NCBI GenBank assembly: GCA_050248155.1
Contig: JBFWSW010000013.1
Coordinates: 1-64,000, forward strand
Length of the DNA: 64,000 nucleotides
DNA from: VFMC01 sp050248155
GTDB taxonomy: Bacteria > Actinomycetota > Acidimicrobiia > Acidimicrobiales > Ilumatobacteraceae
Reading direction: 5' to 3'
Shown piece by piece: positions 8,902 to 16,123 of the stretch (position 1 is its first letter; the number at the start of each line of letters is the position of its first letter). The notes under the pieces are model-generated. The model worked only from the letters and a program-made list of their open reading frames with translations. It had not been told where the DNA came from and ran no database searches. A program made the position numbers and the translations under genes.

Positions 8902-8949
8902 GCGGCCTTTGCTCGGAGTCACCGCAACCCCCTTGTAATGCCCGCCCAC

Positions 8950-8963
8950 TTCTCCGCGGAGAA
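8950..8963. repeat. 14-bp perfect palindrome, copy 1
   Basis: TTCTCCGCGGAGAA is identical to its own reverse complement. The flank continues as a/gTCGa/cGCACCGA in both copies, so the repeated unit is at least about 28 bp. Copy 2 is at 9333-9346, about 380 bp away and in the same orientation. The two bracket the decayed toxin copy at 9063-9196. Confidence 0.8.
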
Positions 8964-9062
8964 ATCGAGCACCGATCGGAAGCCAACCCGCAGGCGGCAG
9001 GCAGTTCATGAGCCAACCCGCCGAGCGAACCGAGACGCTACGAACACACCGCAACGCCATCC

Positions 9063-9196
9063 CATCATCCGATCCGTGTGCTGGTTCTCGACGACCTCAC
9101 CATGCTCCTCGGTCCCGACCTCTCGGCGAGACTGCTGGAAGTCGGCGTGAGCAATGGGAAGGTATCGACTTCATCGTTCACGCCATGCCCGCTCGC
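9063..9196 (+). pseudogene. Decayed copy of the small toxin-like family
   Basis: One frame from 9063 reads HHPIRVLVLDDLTMLLGP, then LSARLLEVGV; the sequence then shifts frame and continues FIVHAMPAR up to 9196. The same order of motifs (IxGPD, then RLLEIGVL, then YVIHAMPA) occurs in the minus-strand gene at 10381-10601. No start or upstream half is recognisable. The remaining bases of 8902-9376 hold this relic and the two palindromes; I see no intact gene there. Confidence 0.6.
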
Positions 9197-9332
9197 GCTC
9201 CACCAAGTCCCGTGTCGACTTCGGACCCCTCGACGGACCGAACTCGACGCGTCGGGTGGACGACGCCAGGCTTGATGTCGAGTGCTGCACCCTGGTGGTG
9301 CATTTCTCGACGCGCGGTCGCGAGCGAGCCGT

Positions 9333-9346
9333 TTCTCCGCGGAGAA
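9333..9346. repeat. 14-bp perfect palindrome, copy 2
   Basis: Second copy of TTCTCCGCGGAGAA with the same right flank. It lies just past the 3' end of the ribbon-helix-helix antitoxin gene. Confidence 0.8.
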
Positions 9347-9376
9347 GTCGCGCACCGAGCCGCAGGTCTGGGCGGG

Positions 9377-9673
9377 TCAGCCGGCGAGCCGTCGGCGCAC
9401 TTCGGCGACATCGGCTGCGAGGCGATCGGCCAGTGCCCGTCCGTCGAGTTTGGCCACCGTCGCTCGCTGAGCCACCGCCTCGGCGAGCAGCTCACGCACG
9501 AGATGCGACAACGTCAGCCCACGCTCAGACGCCATCGCGTCCAGACTTGCCGCGAGTTCGCCTGTGAGACGGACCGACAAGTGTCGATCCTGACTCACGA
9601 TCACTTCGGGGGTGTAGGCGATGGTCTCGCCCGTCTGTTCCTCGAGCCACTGGATCGCCCTCGGCTTCGCCAT
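9377..9673 (-). CDS. Ribbon-helix-helix (CopG-like) antitoxin
   Basis: 98 aa. Residues about 30-65 form an RHH unit (HLSVRLTGELAASLDAMA, then TLSHLVRELLAEAV); the N-terminal 25 residues and the C-terminal helix (ALADRLAADVAEVRRRL) are accessory. ATG at 9673 has GGAGG 6 nt upstream and overlaps the stop of the frameshifted upstream gene by one base. RHH proteins of this size usually repress a toxin operon. No intact toxin partner is adjacent, so it may be an orphan or may act with the broken gene upstream. Confidence 0.75.
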   Translation of the reverse strand: MAKPRAIQWLEEQTGETIAYTPEVIVSQDRHLSVRLTGELAASLDAMASERGLTLSHLVRELLAEAVAQRATVAKLDGRALADRLAADVAEVRRRLAG

Positions 9674-9862
9674 CACTGGCCTCCACTTTCGCGTTCGATT
9701 GCGTGCGTGATGGCAACCGCGATGTCCACGGCGAAGGACCGGTTCGGGTCGAGCTGGTCCGTCCCGGAGATGAGCGCTCGCAGGTCGATGAAGATCCGTT
9801 CCAGGTCAGCTCTCGTGAGGACGACGCCGTTCTTCCGGGAGCCGGTCGAGACCTTCAGCCAT
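9673..9862 (-). pseudogene. Frameshifted small gene upstream of RHH antitoxin
   Basis: From ATG 9862 the frame reads MAEGLDRLPEERRR and stops at 9806. The overlapping frame contains LTRADLERIFIDLRALI, then NRSFAVDIAVAITHAIE, and ends at 9673-9675. The span of 190 bases is one base off a multiple of three, so a single indel near 9806-9820 joins two sensible halves. ATG 9862 is supported by a TACATT hexamer 8 nt upstream. I do not recognise the family; position suggests the former first gene of a two-gene toxin-antitoxin operon. Confidence 0.5.
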
Positions 9863-9863
9863 C

Positions 9864-9880
9864 GTGTGACAATGTAACAC
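9864..9880 (-). promoter_or_regulatory. Putative promoter and operator of the RHH module
   Basis: Near-palindrome GTGTGAC-AAT-GTAACAC (6 of 7 arm pairs) overlaps the -10-like TACATT (minus strand, 9871-9876), 8 nt before ATG 9862. RHH dimers bind short palindromes like this. From 9881 to 10073 I see no gene or other signal. Confidence 0.5.
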
Positions 9881-10073
9881 GGAAGGTCGAGGAACGGACG
9901 GGCCGCAGATCGCCGTCGACAGCGGCGACGTCTCGCGGCCGAGAGCCACACGGCGGGCAACCCGCTCGTAACGCCCGGTCCGGAACCGTGGCGCAAGGTT
10001 GGCGAGTGACGCAGAACGGCGAGCGCCGAGTGGCAGTTCGGGCGCGTATCGGCTCCGCAGCGACGAGCGGTTA

Positions 10074-10355
10074 TCAGTGGTTGACGAGTCGTTCGAAGCG
10101 TTGCCGGGCGCCCTGTCGTGTCATGCCGAGCTGCGCGCCGATGGCACCCCATGACAGGCCGGCGCGATGCGCAGCCAGTGCGGCGGCCTCGATGCGTGCA
10201 TCGGCTTCGCGTCGTGCTGCCGCAGCGGCGCGGAGTTCGCGCAGGGTCGCCGCGTCGGTCACGGAGTAGTCGTCGTCGGTGTGGTCGTCGAACGCGGCGA
10301 CGAGTGCGTCGGCTTCGTCGGCGGTGAGGCCACGTGGGTGCTTCTTGGTCGTCAT
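10074..10355 (-). CDS. HTH-domain antitoxin-like protein
   Basis: 93 aa. Acidic N-terminal half (DEADALVAAFDDHTDDD), an Ala/Arg-rich helix, and a C-terminal helix-turn-helix AGLSWGAIGAQLGMTRQGAR (residues about 68-87). It lies 25 bp downstream of the frameshifted toxin-like gene, giving toxin-first order as in HigBA or BrnTA. It is probably the DNA-binding antitoxin of that pair, now without a working partner. The start is the first ATG; I see no strong ribosome site. Confidence 0.7.
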   Translation of the reverse strand: MTTKKHPRGLTADEADALVAAFDDHTDDDYSVTDAATLRELRAAAAARREADARIEAAALAAHRAGLSWGAIGAQLGMTRQGARQRFERLVNH

Positions 10356-10380
10356 GGTTGGTCGCCCCTGTGCGGTCGAA

Positions 10381-10601
10381 TCAGGTTGAGGTACTTGGGG
10401 CGGGCATGGCGTGGATCACGTAGTCGTTGTCGTCGTCGGCGAGCACGCCGATCTCGAGCAGTCGACCTGTTCGTCGGGTCCGATGATCATGGAGAAGTCG
10501 GGTCGGTCTGGCACGGTGATCGAGGCCACGGCGTTCTCGAATGCGTGGAGTATGTCGTCGTCGGAGATCCCGTGCTTGCGGGCGCTCGGAAGGATCTCCA
10601 C
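10381..10601 (-). pseudogene. Frameshifted small toxin-like gene
   Basis: The first half reads VEILPSARKHGISDDDILHA and continues through the SMIIGPDEQ segment. The second half, in another frame, reads TGRLLEIGVLADDDNDYVIH and continues AMPAPSTST. The join is near 10466-10474, and the 221-base span fits a one-base loss. I recognise the motif order (HARKHG helix, IGPD, LLEIGV, HAMPA) as a small actinobacterial protein family found next to HTH antitoxins, but cannot give a family name. GTG 10601 is supported by TACAGT 7 nt upstream. Confidence 0.6.
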
Positions 10602-10603
10602 CG

Positions 10604-10621
10604 CGACAACTGTAGTTGTCG
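10604..10621 (-). promoter_or_regulatory. Operator palindrome and -10 of the frameshifted toxin module
   Basis: Perfect 7-bp inverted repeat CGACAAC-TGTA-GTTGTCG. Its centre is the -10-like TACAGT (minus strand, 10609-10614), placed 7 nt before GTG 10601 as in a leaderless promoter. Likely bound by the downstream HTH antitoxin. Confidence 0.65.
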
Positions 10622-10678
10622 TTTTGCTCGCCGGCACAAGCTGACAGCGATCGTTGCACAGAGCGCCGCATGCCCGTA

Positions 10679-10737
10679 CTGTGCGCTCTTCGCAACCTGC
10701 CGAGTCTGGCGCGGCCGAGGTGAGGAGCGTCACGAAA
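10679..10737. repeat. Element shared with the hicAB upstream region, copy 1
   Basis: Two identical blocks, CTGTGCGCTCTTCGCAACC (10679-10697) and AGGAGCGTCACGAAA (10723-10737), with a less conserved middle. The same blocks in the same order lie at 25783-25839. Each copy sits about 55-80 bp upstream of the start codon of a minus-strand toxin-like gene. Confidence 0.75.
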
Positions 10738-10753
10738 CGATGCGCGCCGACCT

Positions 10754-11608
10754 TCAGCGGGTGAGCACCGTGACGAGCTCGGCCAGCGGCTCGGCGAAGT
10801 CACGCATCGGCGGCAACCCGCTCATCTGCGCGGCGCGGTTGTCGAGCCGGCTGTTCGCCGGTCGCCTCGCCGGGCGGGCCGGTTGGAGGTCGGCCGAGCT
10901 GATCGGTTGCACCATGCCGGGATCTTCGCCTGCTGCGGCAACGATCTCGCGGACGAACTCGAACCACGAGACGGATCGGGAGTTGGTGAGGTGCAAGACG
11001 CCGCTGCGGCGGTCGAGCGCGATGCGCCGTAGCACGGGTGCAAGGTCGGCCGTGAAGGTCGGGTTGCCGATCTGATCGTCGACGAACGACAGCACGGGTT
11101 GCCGCTCGATGAGCCCCAAGACGGTGCGCACCATGTTGGTGCCGTGCTGGCCGCAGACCCAGGAGGTACGCACGACGGCGGCCGATCCGCCGAGGCGCAA
11201 CGCCTCGTCCTCGCCGGCCAGCTTGCTCGCCCCGTAGACGCTGGTGGGGTTGGGCGCATCCCACTCGTGATAGGGCCGATCGAGCGTGCCGTCGAAGACG
11301 TAGTCGGTGCTGAGGTGCACCAGGTGTGCACCCGAGCGGTGGCACGCTTCGGCGATCCACCGCACCGCGAGCCCGTTCGTCGCGAACGCACGCCCGGGCT
11401 CGTCCTCGCACGCGTCGACCGCGGTCCACGCCGCGCAGTGGATGACCGCGTCGGGGGCGAACGACGTGATGGCGCCGAGCACCTGGTCGCGATCGGTGAT
11501 GTCGAGCGCGCTGCGGTCGCAGGCCAGCACCTCGTCACCGGCCGACGTGCACGCGGCGACGGTGTCGCGGCCGAGCTGTCCGCCGGCACCGGTGACGACG
11601 ACCCTCAC
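10754..11608 (-). CDS. rmlD: dTDP-4-dehydrorhamnose reductase
   Basis: 284 aa SDR of the RmlD type, making dTDP-L-rhamnose from dTDP-4-dehydro-L-rhamnose with NAD(P)H. N-terminal Rossmann motif VTGAGGQLG, HLSTDYVFDG, and catalytic Y-x3-K in VYGASKLAGE. The GTG start overlaps the rmlB stop (GTGA, 11605-11608). It is the last gene of the rmlACBD set; rhamnose is a wall-polymer sugar in actinobacteria. Confidence 0.93.
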   Translation of the reverse strand: MRVVVTGAGGQLGRDTVAACTSAGDEVLACDRSALDITDRDQVLGAITSFAPDAVIHCAAWTAVDACEDEPGRAFATNGLAVRWIAEACHRSGAHLVHLSTDYVFDGTLDRPYHEWDAPNPTSVYGASKLAGEDEALRLGGSAAVVRTSWVCGQHGTNMVRTVLGLIERQPVLSFVDDQIGNPTFTADLAPVLRRIALDRRSGVLHLTNSRSVSWFEFVREIVAAAGEDPGMVQPISSADLQPARPARRPANSRLDNRAAQMSGLPPMRDFAEPLAELVTVLTR

Positions 11609-12570
11609 AGGGCAGCCCGGGCCTTGAGCGGCTCCCACCACTCCCGGTTCGCCCGGTACCACTCCACCGTCTCGGCCAACCCGTCGACGAGGTCGTGCCG
11701 GCACCGCCAGCCGAGCGCGCTCACCTTGTCGTGCGTGATCGAGTAGCGGCGGTCGTGCCCGAGCCGGTCCTCGACGGGCTGGATGTAGCTCTCGTCGCGG
11801 CCGGTGAGCTCGAGCAGTCGCCGGGTGAGCTCGTTGTTCGTGATCTCGTTCCCGGCACCGATGTTGTAGACCTCGCCGACCTGCCCGTGGCGCAGCACGA
11901 GGTCGGCCGCGGTGTTGTGGTCGTGCACGTGGATCCAGTCGCGCACGTTGCCACCGTCGCCGTAGAGCGGGACCTTCTTGCCGTCGAGGAGGTTCGTGGT
12001 GAACAGCGGGATGACCTTCTCGGGGAACTGGTACGGGCCGTAGTTGTTGCTGCACCGGGTGACCATGACCGGCAGCCCGTGCGTCGTGAAGTAGCTGAGC
12101 GCGATGAGGTCGCTGCCCGCCTTCGACGCGGAGTAGGGCGAGCGAGGACCGAGCCGGGCGTCCTCGCCGAACGAACCGACGTCGATCGACCCGTACACCT
12201 CGTCGGTCGAGATGTGCAGGAACCGCTCGACACCGATCTGCCGAGCGACGTCGCACAGCACGTTCGTGCCGAAGCAGTTCGTGCGCACGAACGAGTAGCC
12301 GTCCTTGATCGACCGGTCGACGTGGGTCTCGGCGGCGAAGTGCACGACGGCGTCGTGACCCTCCATCGCGGCGACCACGTCGTCCTGATCGCAGATGTCG
12401 CCGTGCACGAACCGGCACCTGCGGTCGTCGATGACGTCGCGGATGTTCTCGAGGTTGCCGGCGTAGGTGAGCGCGTCGTACACGGTGACCTCGTCGTCGG
12501 TCTCGGACACGAGGTACCGCACGTAGTTCGACCCGATGAACCCGGCCCCGCCGGTGACGAAGATCTTCAT
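11605..12570 (-). CDS. rmlB: dTDP-glucose 4,6-dehydratase
   Basis: 321 aa extended SDR. NAD-binding TGGAGFIGSNYVRY at the N-terminus, HISTDEVYGS with the catalytic region near residue 110-120, and YSASKAGSD carrying the active Tyr and Lys. Converts dTDP-glucose to dTDP-4-keto-6-deoxyglucose, the second step of dTDP-rhamnose synthesis. Starts ATG 9 bp after rmlC and is coupled to rmlD. Confidence 0.94.
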   Translation of the reverse strand: MKIFVTGGAGFIGSNYVRYLVSETDDEVTVYDALTYAGNLENIRDVIDDRRCRFVHGDICDQDDVVAAMEGHDAVVHFAAETHVDRSIKDGYSFVRTNCFGTNVLCDVARQIGVERFLHISTDEVYGSIDVGSFGEDARLGPRSPYSASKAGSDLIALSYFTTHGLPVMVTRCSNNYGPYQFPEKVIPLFTTNLLDGKKVPLYGDGGNVRDWIHVHDHNTAADLVLRHGQVGEVYNIGAGNEITNNELTRRLLELTGRDESYIQPVEDRLGHDRRYSITHDKVSALGWRCRHDLVDGLAETVEWYRANREWWEPLKARAAL

Positions 12571-12579
12571 TGCACGCTC

Positions 12580-13131
12580 TCAGGTTCGCATCGGCCAGGA
12601 TGGCCGCTGTTGGTCGGGGATGCTCGCGCGGTTGGGGTTCGCCTGGTCGCGCGCCGACAAGATGGGCTCGACGACGCCCCAGTCGGCACCCACCTCGGGG
12701 TCGTCCCACGCCACGCCGAGCTCGTCGGCCGGGTTGTAGTAACCGTCGACGAGGTACGTGATCACCATGTCGGTCAGCGCCGCGAACCCGTGCGCGACGC
12801 CCGGTGGGATGAACACGCCGAGGTGGTTCTCGCCGCTCAGATCGAGCTCGAGCGTGGCGCCGTCGGTCGGCCCGCCCTCACGCAGATCGTGCAGCACCAC
12901 GCGTGCATGCCCGAACGGCACGTACCAGTAGTCGGCCTGATGGAGGTGGTAGTGCAGGCCGACCAGCGCGCCCGCTTGACGGTTGGCGCGGTTGCCCTGG
13001 ATCATCTCGCGGCCGTTGGGGAACCATGATCGGCGATAGGTCTCGATGAACAGCCCACGCTGGTCGCCGTGGATCGCCGGTTGCACGATCCAGACGCCGG
13101 CGATGGCCTCGCTCTCGGTGATGGTTGCCAC
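12580..13131 (-). CDS. rmlC: dTDP-4-dehydrorhamnose 3,5-epimerase family protein
   Basis: 183 aa cupin-type epimerase. It keeps the catalytic-His segment GLHYH (H60) and the FIPPGVAHGFAAL strand, and has the right length. The usual RGLHYQ reads VGLHYH, so the Arg that helps bind substrate phosphate is replaced by Val. Its place between rmlA and rmlB supports the RmlC role; a related epimerase specificity is the alternative. ATG start; the gap to rmlA is 42 bp. Confidence 0.82.
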   Translation of the reverse strand: MATITESEAIAGVWIVQPAIHGDQRGLFIETYRRSWFPNGREMIQGNRANRQAGALVGLHYHLHQADYWYVPFGHARVVLHDLREGGPTDGATLELDLSGENHLGVFIPPGVAHGFAALTDMVITYLVDGYYNPADELGVAWDDPEVGADWGVVEPILSARDQANPNRASIPDQQRPSWPMRT

Positions 13132-13173
13132 GTGATGCTCCTCGATCCGCTCGCTCTGCCCGATCTGCGCGAT

Positions 13174-14253
13174 CTACTCGACGTCGATCTGGCAGTGGTC
13201 ACCCACCATCAGCCTGAGCGCTCGCGGCTTCACCTGCGATCGGGACACGACAGCCTCGCGGCCGATCAGGCTGTCCTCCAACCGCTTGATGTCGATGACG
13301 CGACTGGCGTCCATCACGACGGAGTGCTCGATCTCGCTGTGTCGCACCTCGCAACCGTTGCCGATCGCGGTGAACGGCCCGATGAAGCTGCTCTCGATGA
13401 CGGTGCCGGCGCCGATGACGAGCGGACCGCGCAGCGTGGAGTCGACCACCTTCGCGCCCGCTTCGACGACCACGCGGCCGTCGAGGGCTGATCGTTCGTC
13501 GACCTCACCGTCGATCCGGGTCTCGACGCGCTCGAGCAGCAGCCGGTTGGCCTCGAGCAACGGGGTGAGCTTCCCTGTGTCGATCCACCAACCCGTCAGC
13601 TCTTCCTGACGCACGCGCAGACCTTGATCGACCAACCACTGGATGGCATCGGTGATCTCGAGCTCGCCGCGCGCGGACGGCGTGATCGACCGCACGGCCC
13701 GGATGATCGTCGCGTCGAAGAGGTACACGCCGACCAAGGCGAGATCGCTCGGTGGATCGGCCGGCTTCTCGACCAGGCGCACCACGTGGCCGGCGTCGTC
13801 GAGCTCGGCGATGCCGAACCGGTGGGGATCGGGCACTCTTTTCAGGAGGATCTGGGCGCACGGCGGATCGTCGCCGGCGCGCGCCACCTCGAACGCGCGC
13901 ACGAACGCCCCGAGATCCTGTTCGAGCAGGTTGTCGCCGAGGTACATGACGAAGTCGTCATCACCCAGGAACTCGGCGGCGATGAGGACGCAGTGCGCGA
14001 GGCCGAGCGGGGCGTCCTGCGGGATGAACGTGATGTTCGCGCCCCACCGCGATCCGTCACCGAGCGCGCCCATCACCTCGGCGCGCGTGTCGCCCACGAT
14101 GACGCCGATGTCGGTGATGCCGGCCTCGACCATCGCCTCGATCCCGTAGAACAAGATGGGCTTGTTCGCGACGGGCACGAGTTGCTTGGCGCTGGTGTGG
14201 GTGATCGGCCGCAGTCGTGTACCGGCACCGCCGGCGAGGATGAGCGCTTTCAT
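13174..14253 (-). CDS. rmlA: Glucose-1-phosphate thymidylyltransferase, long form
   Basis: 359 aa. Makes dTDP-glucose from glucose-1-phosphate and dTTP. N-terminal GGAGTRLRPITHTSAKQLVP, YLGDNLLEQD (metal-binding Asp), and VEKPADPPSD. Residues about 255-340 form a left-handed beta-helix of hexapeptide-like turns (VVVEAGAKVVDSTLRGPLVI), the mark of the longer class of this enzyme. ATG 14253 precedes the typical MKALILAGG N-terminus; the frame upstream of it is not part of the family. First of the four rml genes. Confidence 0.93.
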   Translation of the reverse strand: MKALILAGGAGTRLRPITHTSAKQLVPVANKPILFYGIEAMVEAGITDIGVIVGDTRAEVMGALGDGSRWGANITFIPQDAPLGLAHCVLIAAEFLGDDDFVMYLGDNLLEQDLGAFVRAFEVARAGDDPPCAQILLKRVPDPHRFGIAELDDAGHVVRLVEKPADPPSDLALVGVYLFDATIIRAVRSITPSARGELEITDAIQWLVDQGLRVRQEELTGWWIDTGKLTPLLEANRLLLERVETRIDGEVDERSALDGRVVVEAGAKVVDSTLRGPLVIGAGTVIESSFIGPFTAIGNGCEVRHSEIEHSVVMDASRVIDIKRLEDSLIGREAVVSRSQVKPRALRLMVGDHCQIDVE

Positions 14254-14293
14254 GTGGTCACTCTCATGTGGTGAACCAGTATGCCGGGTGGAC

Positions 14294-15343
14294 TCACGCG
14301 GTCGGTGCGGGGGCAGGTCCGTCACCGCGGAAGAAGGCGAGCACGGCGTCCGAGCCGTCGGCCAGCTGCAGCACCGAGTTGCCGTCGATGGTGTCGCCGC
14401 GAACGGGGAGCGAGTAGGCGTCGATGCCCTTCTGCACGGCGGTGCGCATCGTCGCCGCGGTGGACAGCACGTCGACCTCGTCGTCGAGGCGGATCGCCGG
14501 ACCGATCGCCGCCAGGAGGTCGCCGGCCTCGAACGGGTCGGCCTTCACCTTGGCGAGCGCCGTGTTGAGCGCCGTCTCGACGAAGTGCTGCTGGCGCTTG
14601 GTGCGGCCGATGTCGGCGGTGCCGTCCTCGTGCCACTTGTCGTCGCGGTACTCCTGGTAGTGACGACTCCGCGCGTAGGCGAGGGCCTGGACGCCGTCGA
14701 GCACCGTGCAGCCGGGCTGCGCGACGTACAGACCGGTGTGGGTGTCCTGCGCGGGGTACTCGAAGCAGATCTCGACGCCGCCGAGGGCGTCGACGATGTC
14801 CTTGAACCCGAAGAAGTCGACCTCGAGGTAGTGGTGGATCGGCAGGCCGAGCGCCTGCTGCACGGTCTGCACAAGCACCGGCGGTCCGTCGTTGTACGCG
14901 GAGTTGACGCGGCTGTGGCCCCGCCCTGGGATGTCGACCCACAGGTCGCGCGGGATGGAGAGGAGGGACGCGACGCCCGTCGCCTTGTCACGGCGCAGCA
15001 CCATGATCGTGTCGCTGCGCGAACCGGACACGTCGGCCTCGGTGCCGATGCCACCGGCGTCGGGCGAGTCGGGGTCGGCCCCGGCCCGGCTGTCCGAGCC
15101 GACCAGCAGGTAGTTCTCGACGGCTGCACTGGGTGGGCTGAGCACGGCGGCCACATCCGGCGTGCGCTCGATGGTGTCGATCGCCGCGCGGGCGGCGACG
15201 AGCGTGCCCGCTGTGCCGGCTGCAGCGATGGCGCCGGCGACGAGCACCATCGACAGCGCGCGGTTCGGGCGGCGCCCGACCGCGGTGCGGCTCGGAAACC
15301 CGGGAGACGCGGCGCGCGCGGCAGGCGGCTCGACGTAGGACAC
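14294..15343 (-). CDS. LytR-CpsA-Psr (LCP) family protein
   Basis: 349 aa. Short cytoplasmic N-terminus, one membrane segment (about 31-53, LSMVLVAGAIAAAGTAGTLV), then an extracellular LCP domain: LLVGSDSRAG, GSRSDTIMVL, SIPRDLWVDIPG, RVNSAYNDG, ALAYARSRH. LCP enzymes move undecaprenyl-linked glycans onto peptidoglycan or arabinogalactan, which fits the adjacent rhamnose genes. GTG 15343 is preferred because TACCCT lies 8 nt upstream; an alternative GTG at 15385 overlaps the birA stop and would add 14 residues. Confidence 0.88.
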   Translation of the reverse strand: MSYVEPPAARAASPGFPSRTAVGRRPNRALSMVLVAGAIAAAGTAGTLVAARAAIDTIERTPDVAAVLSPPSAAVENYLLVGSDSRAGADPDSPDAGGIGTEADVSGSRSDTIMVLRRDKATGVASLLSIPRDLWVDIPGRGHSRVNSAYNDGPPVLVQTVQQALGLPIHHYLEVDFFGFKDIVDALGGVEICFEYPAQDTHTGLYVAQPGCTVLDGVQALAYARSRHYQEYRDDKWHEDGTADIGRTKRQQHFVETALNTALAKVKADPFEAGDLLAAIGPAIRLDDEVDVLSTAATMRTAVQKGIDAYSLPVRGDTIDGNSVLQLADGSDAVLAFFRGDGPAPAPTA

Positions 15344-15381
15344 GACTATCCAGGGTACCGAGTCGGCGCGTCGCGATCGGG

Positions 15382-16104
15382 TCACCCGGGCCGCAGGTGC
15401 ACCACGTCGCCGGTGTCGACGTGGTGCGTGATCGCGCAGTCGTCGAGCACCGCCAACCGGCCGTCGCGACCGACGTCGACGGCTCGCCCCACGAGCTCGC
15501 AGTCGTGCAGGGTGACCTTCACCCGACGACCGAGCGTCCCGAGGCGCGAGCGGTAGAGATCGTGGATGTCGGGTGGCAGGTCGTCGAAGGCGACCAGCAT
15601 CGTGCGCAGCAGGTGGAACGGATCGATGTCGTCACCCAGCCTGGCCGCGCCACGGGGCGCCCATTGCACGTTCATCCCGATGCCCACGACGACATGACCG
15701 GGTCGGCCGTCGGCGCCCATGCCCACCTGCGCGAGGATGCCGGCCAACTTGGCGTCGCCGACGAGCAGGTCGTTGGGCCACTTGAGCTCGACTCGGGCAC
15801 CGGCCACCTGCTCGGCGGCCGCGGCCGCGGCGAGCGCGAGACGCTGCGTCACCTCGTGCAGGTGGGCCGGGAGCTCGCGCAGCAGCACCGACGCCAGCAG
15901 GTTCGCCCCCGGCGGTGCGTCCCACGTGCGGTCGAGCCGCCCGCGACCCGCCGTCTGGTGGCGAGCCATCAGCACGCTCCGGTCCGGCGCGCCCGAGGCT
16001 GCTGCCGCCAGGAGGTCGGCGTTGGTGCTGCCCGTCTCGTCGACCACGGTCACCCGCCATCCACGAGCGGCGAGCGACAGCGGGGTGGCACCAGGGGTGT
16101 CCAT
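15382..16104 (-). CDS. birA: Biotin--[acetyl-CoA-carboxylase] ligase
   Basis: 240 aa, ligase domain only with no N-terminal repressor HTH. Biotinyl-AMP motif TAGRGRLDRTWDAPPGANL and the catalytic-site KWPNDLLVGDAKLAGIL; a C-terminal beta-barrel of about 45 residues follows. It biotinylates carrier proteins such as the one encoded by the divergent carboxylase gene, whose start is 19 bp away. Confidence 0.92.
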   Translation of the reverse strand: MDTPGATPLSLAARGWRVTVVDETGSTNADLLAAAASGAPDRSVLMARHQTAGRGRLDRTWDAPPGANLLASVLLRELPAHLHEVTQRLALAAAAAAEQVAGARVELKWPNDLLVGDAKLAGILAQVGMGADGRPGHVVVGIGMNVQWAPRGAARLGDDIDPFHLLRTMLVAFDDLPPDIHDLYRSRLGTLGRRVKVTLHDCELVGRAVDVGRDGRLAVLDDCAITHHVDTGDVVHLRPG

Positions 16105-16123
16105 TCAGCAAGTATTGCCAGTC

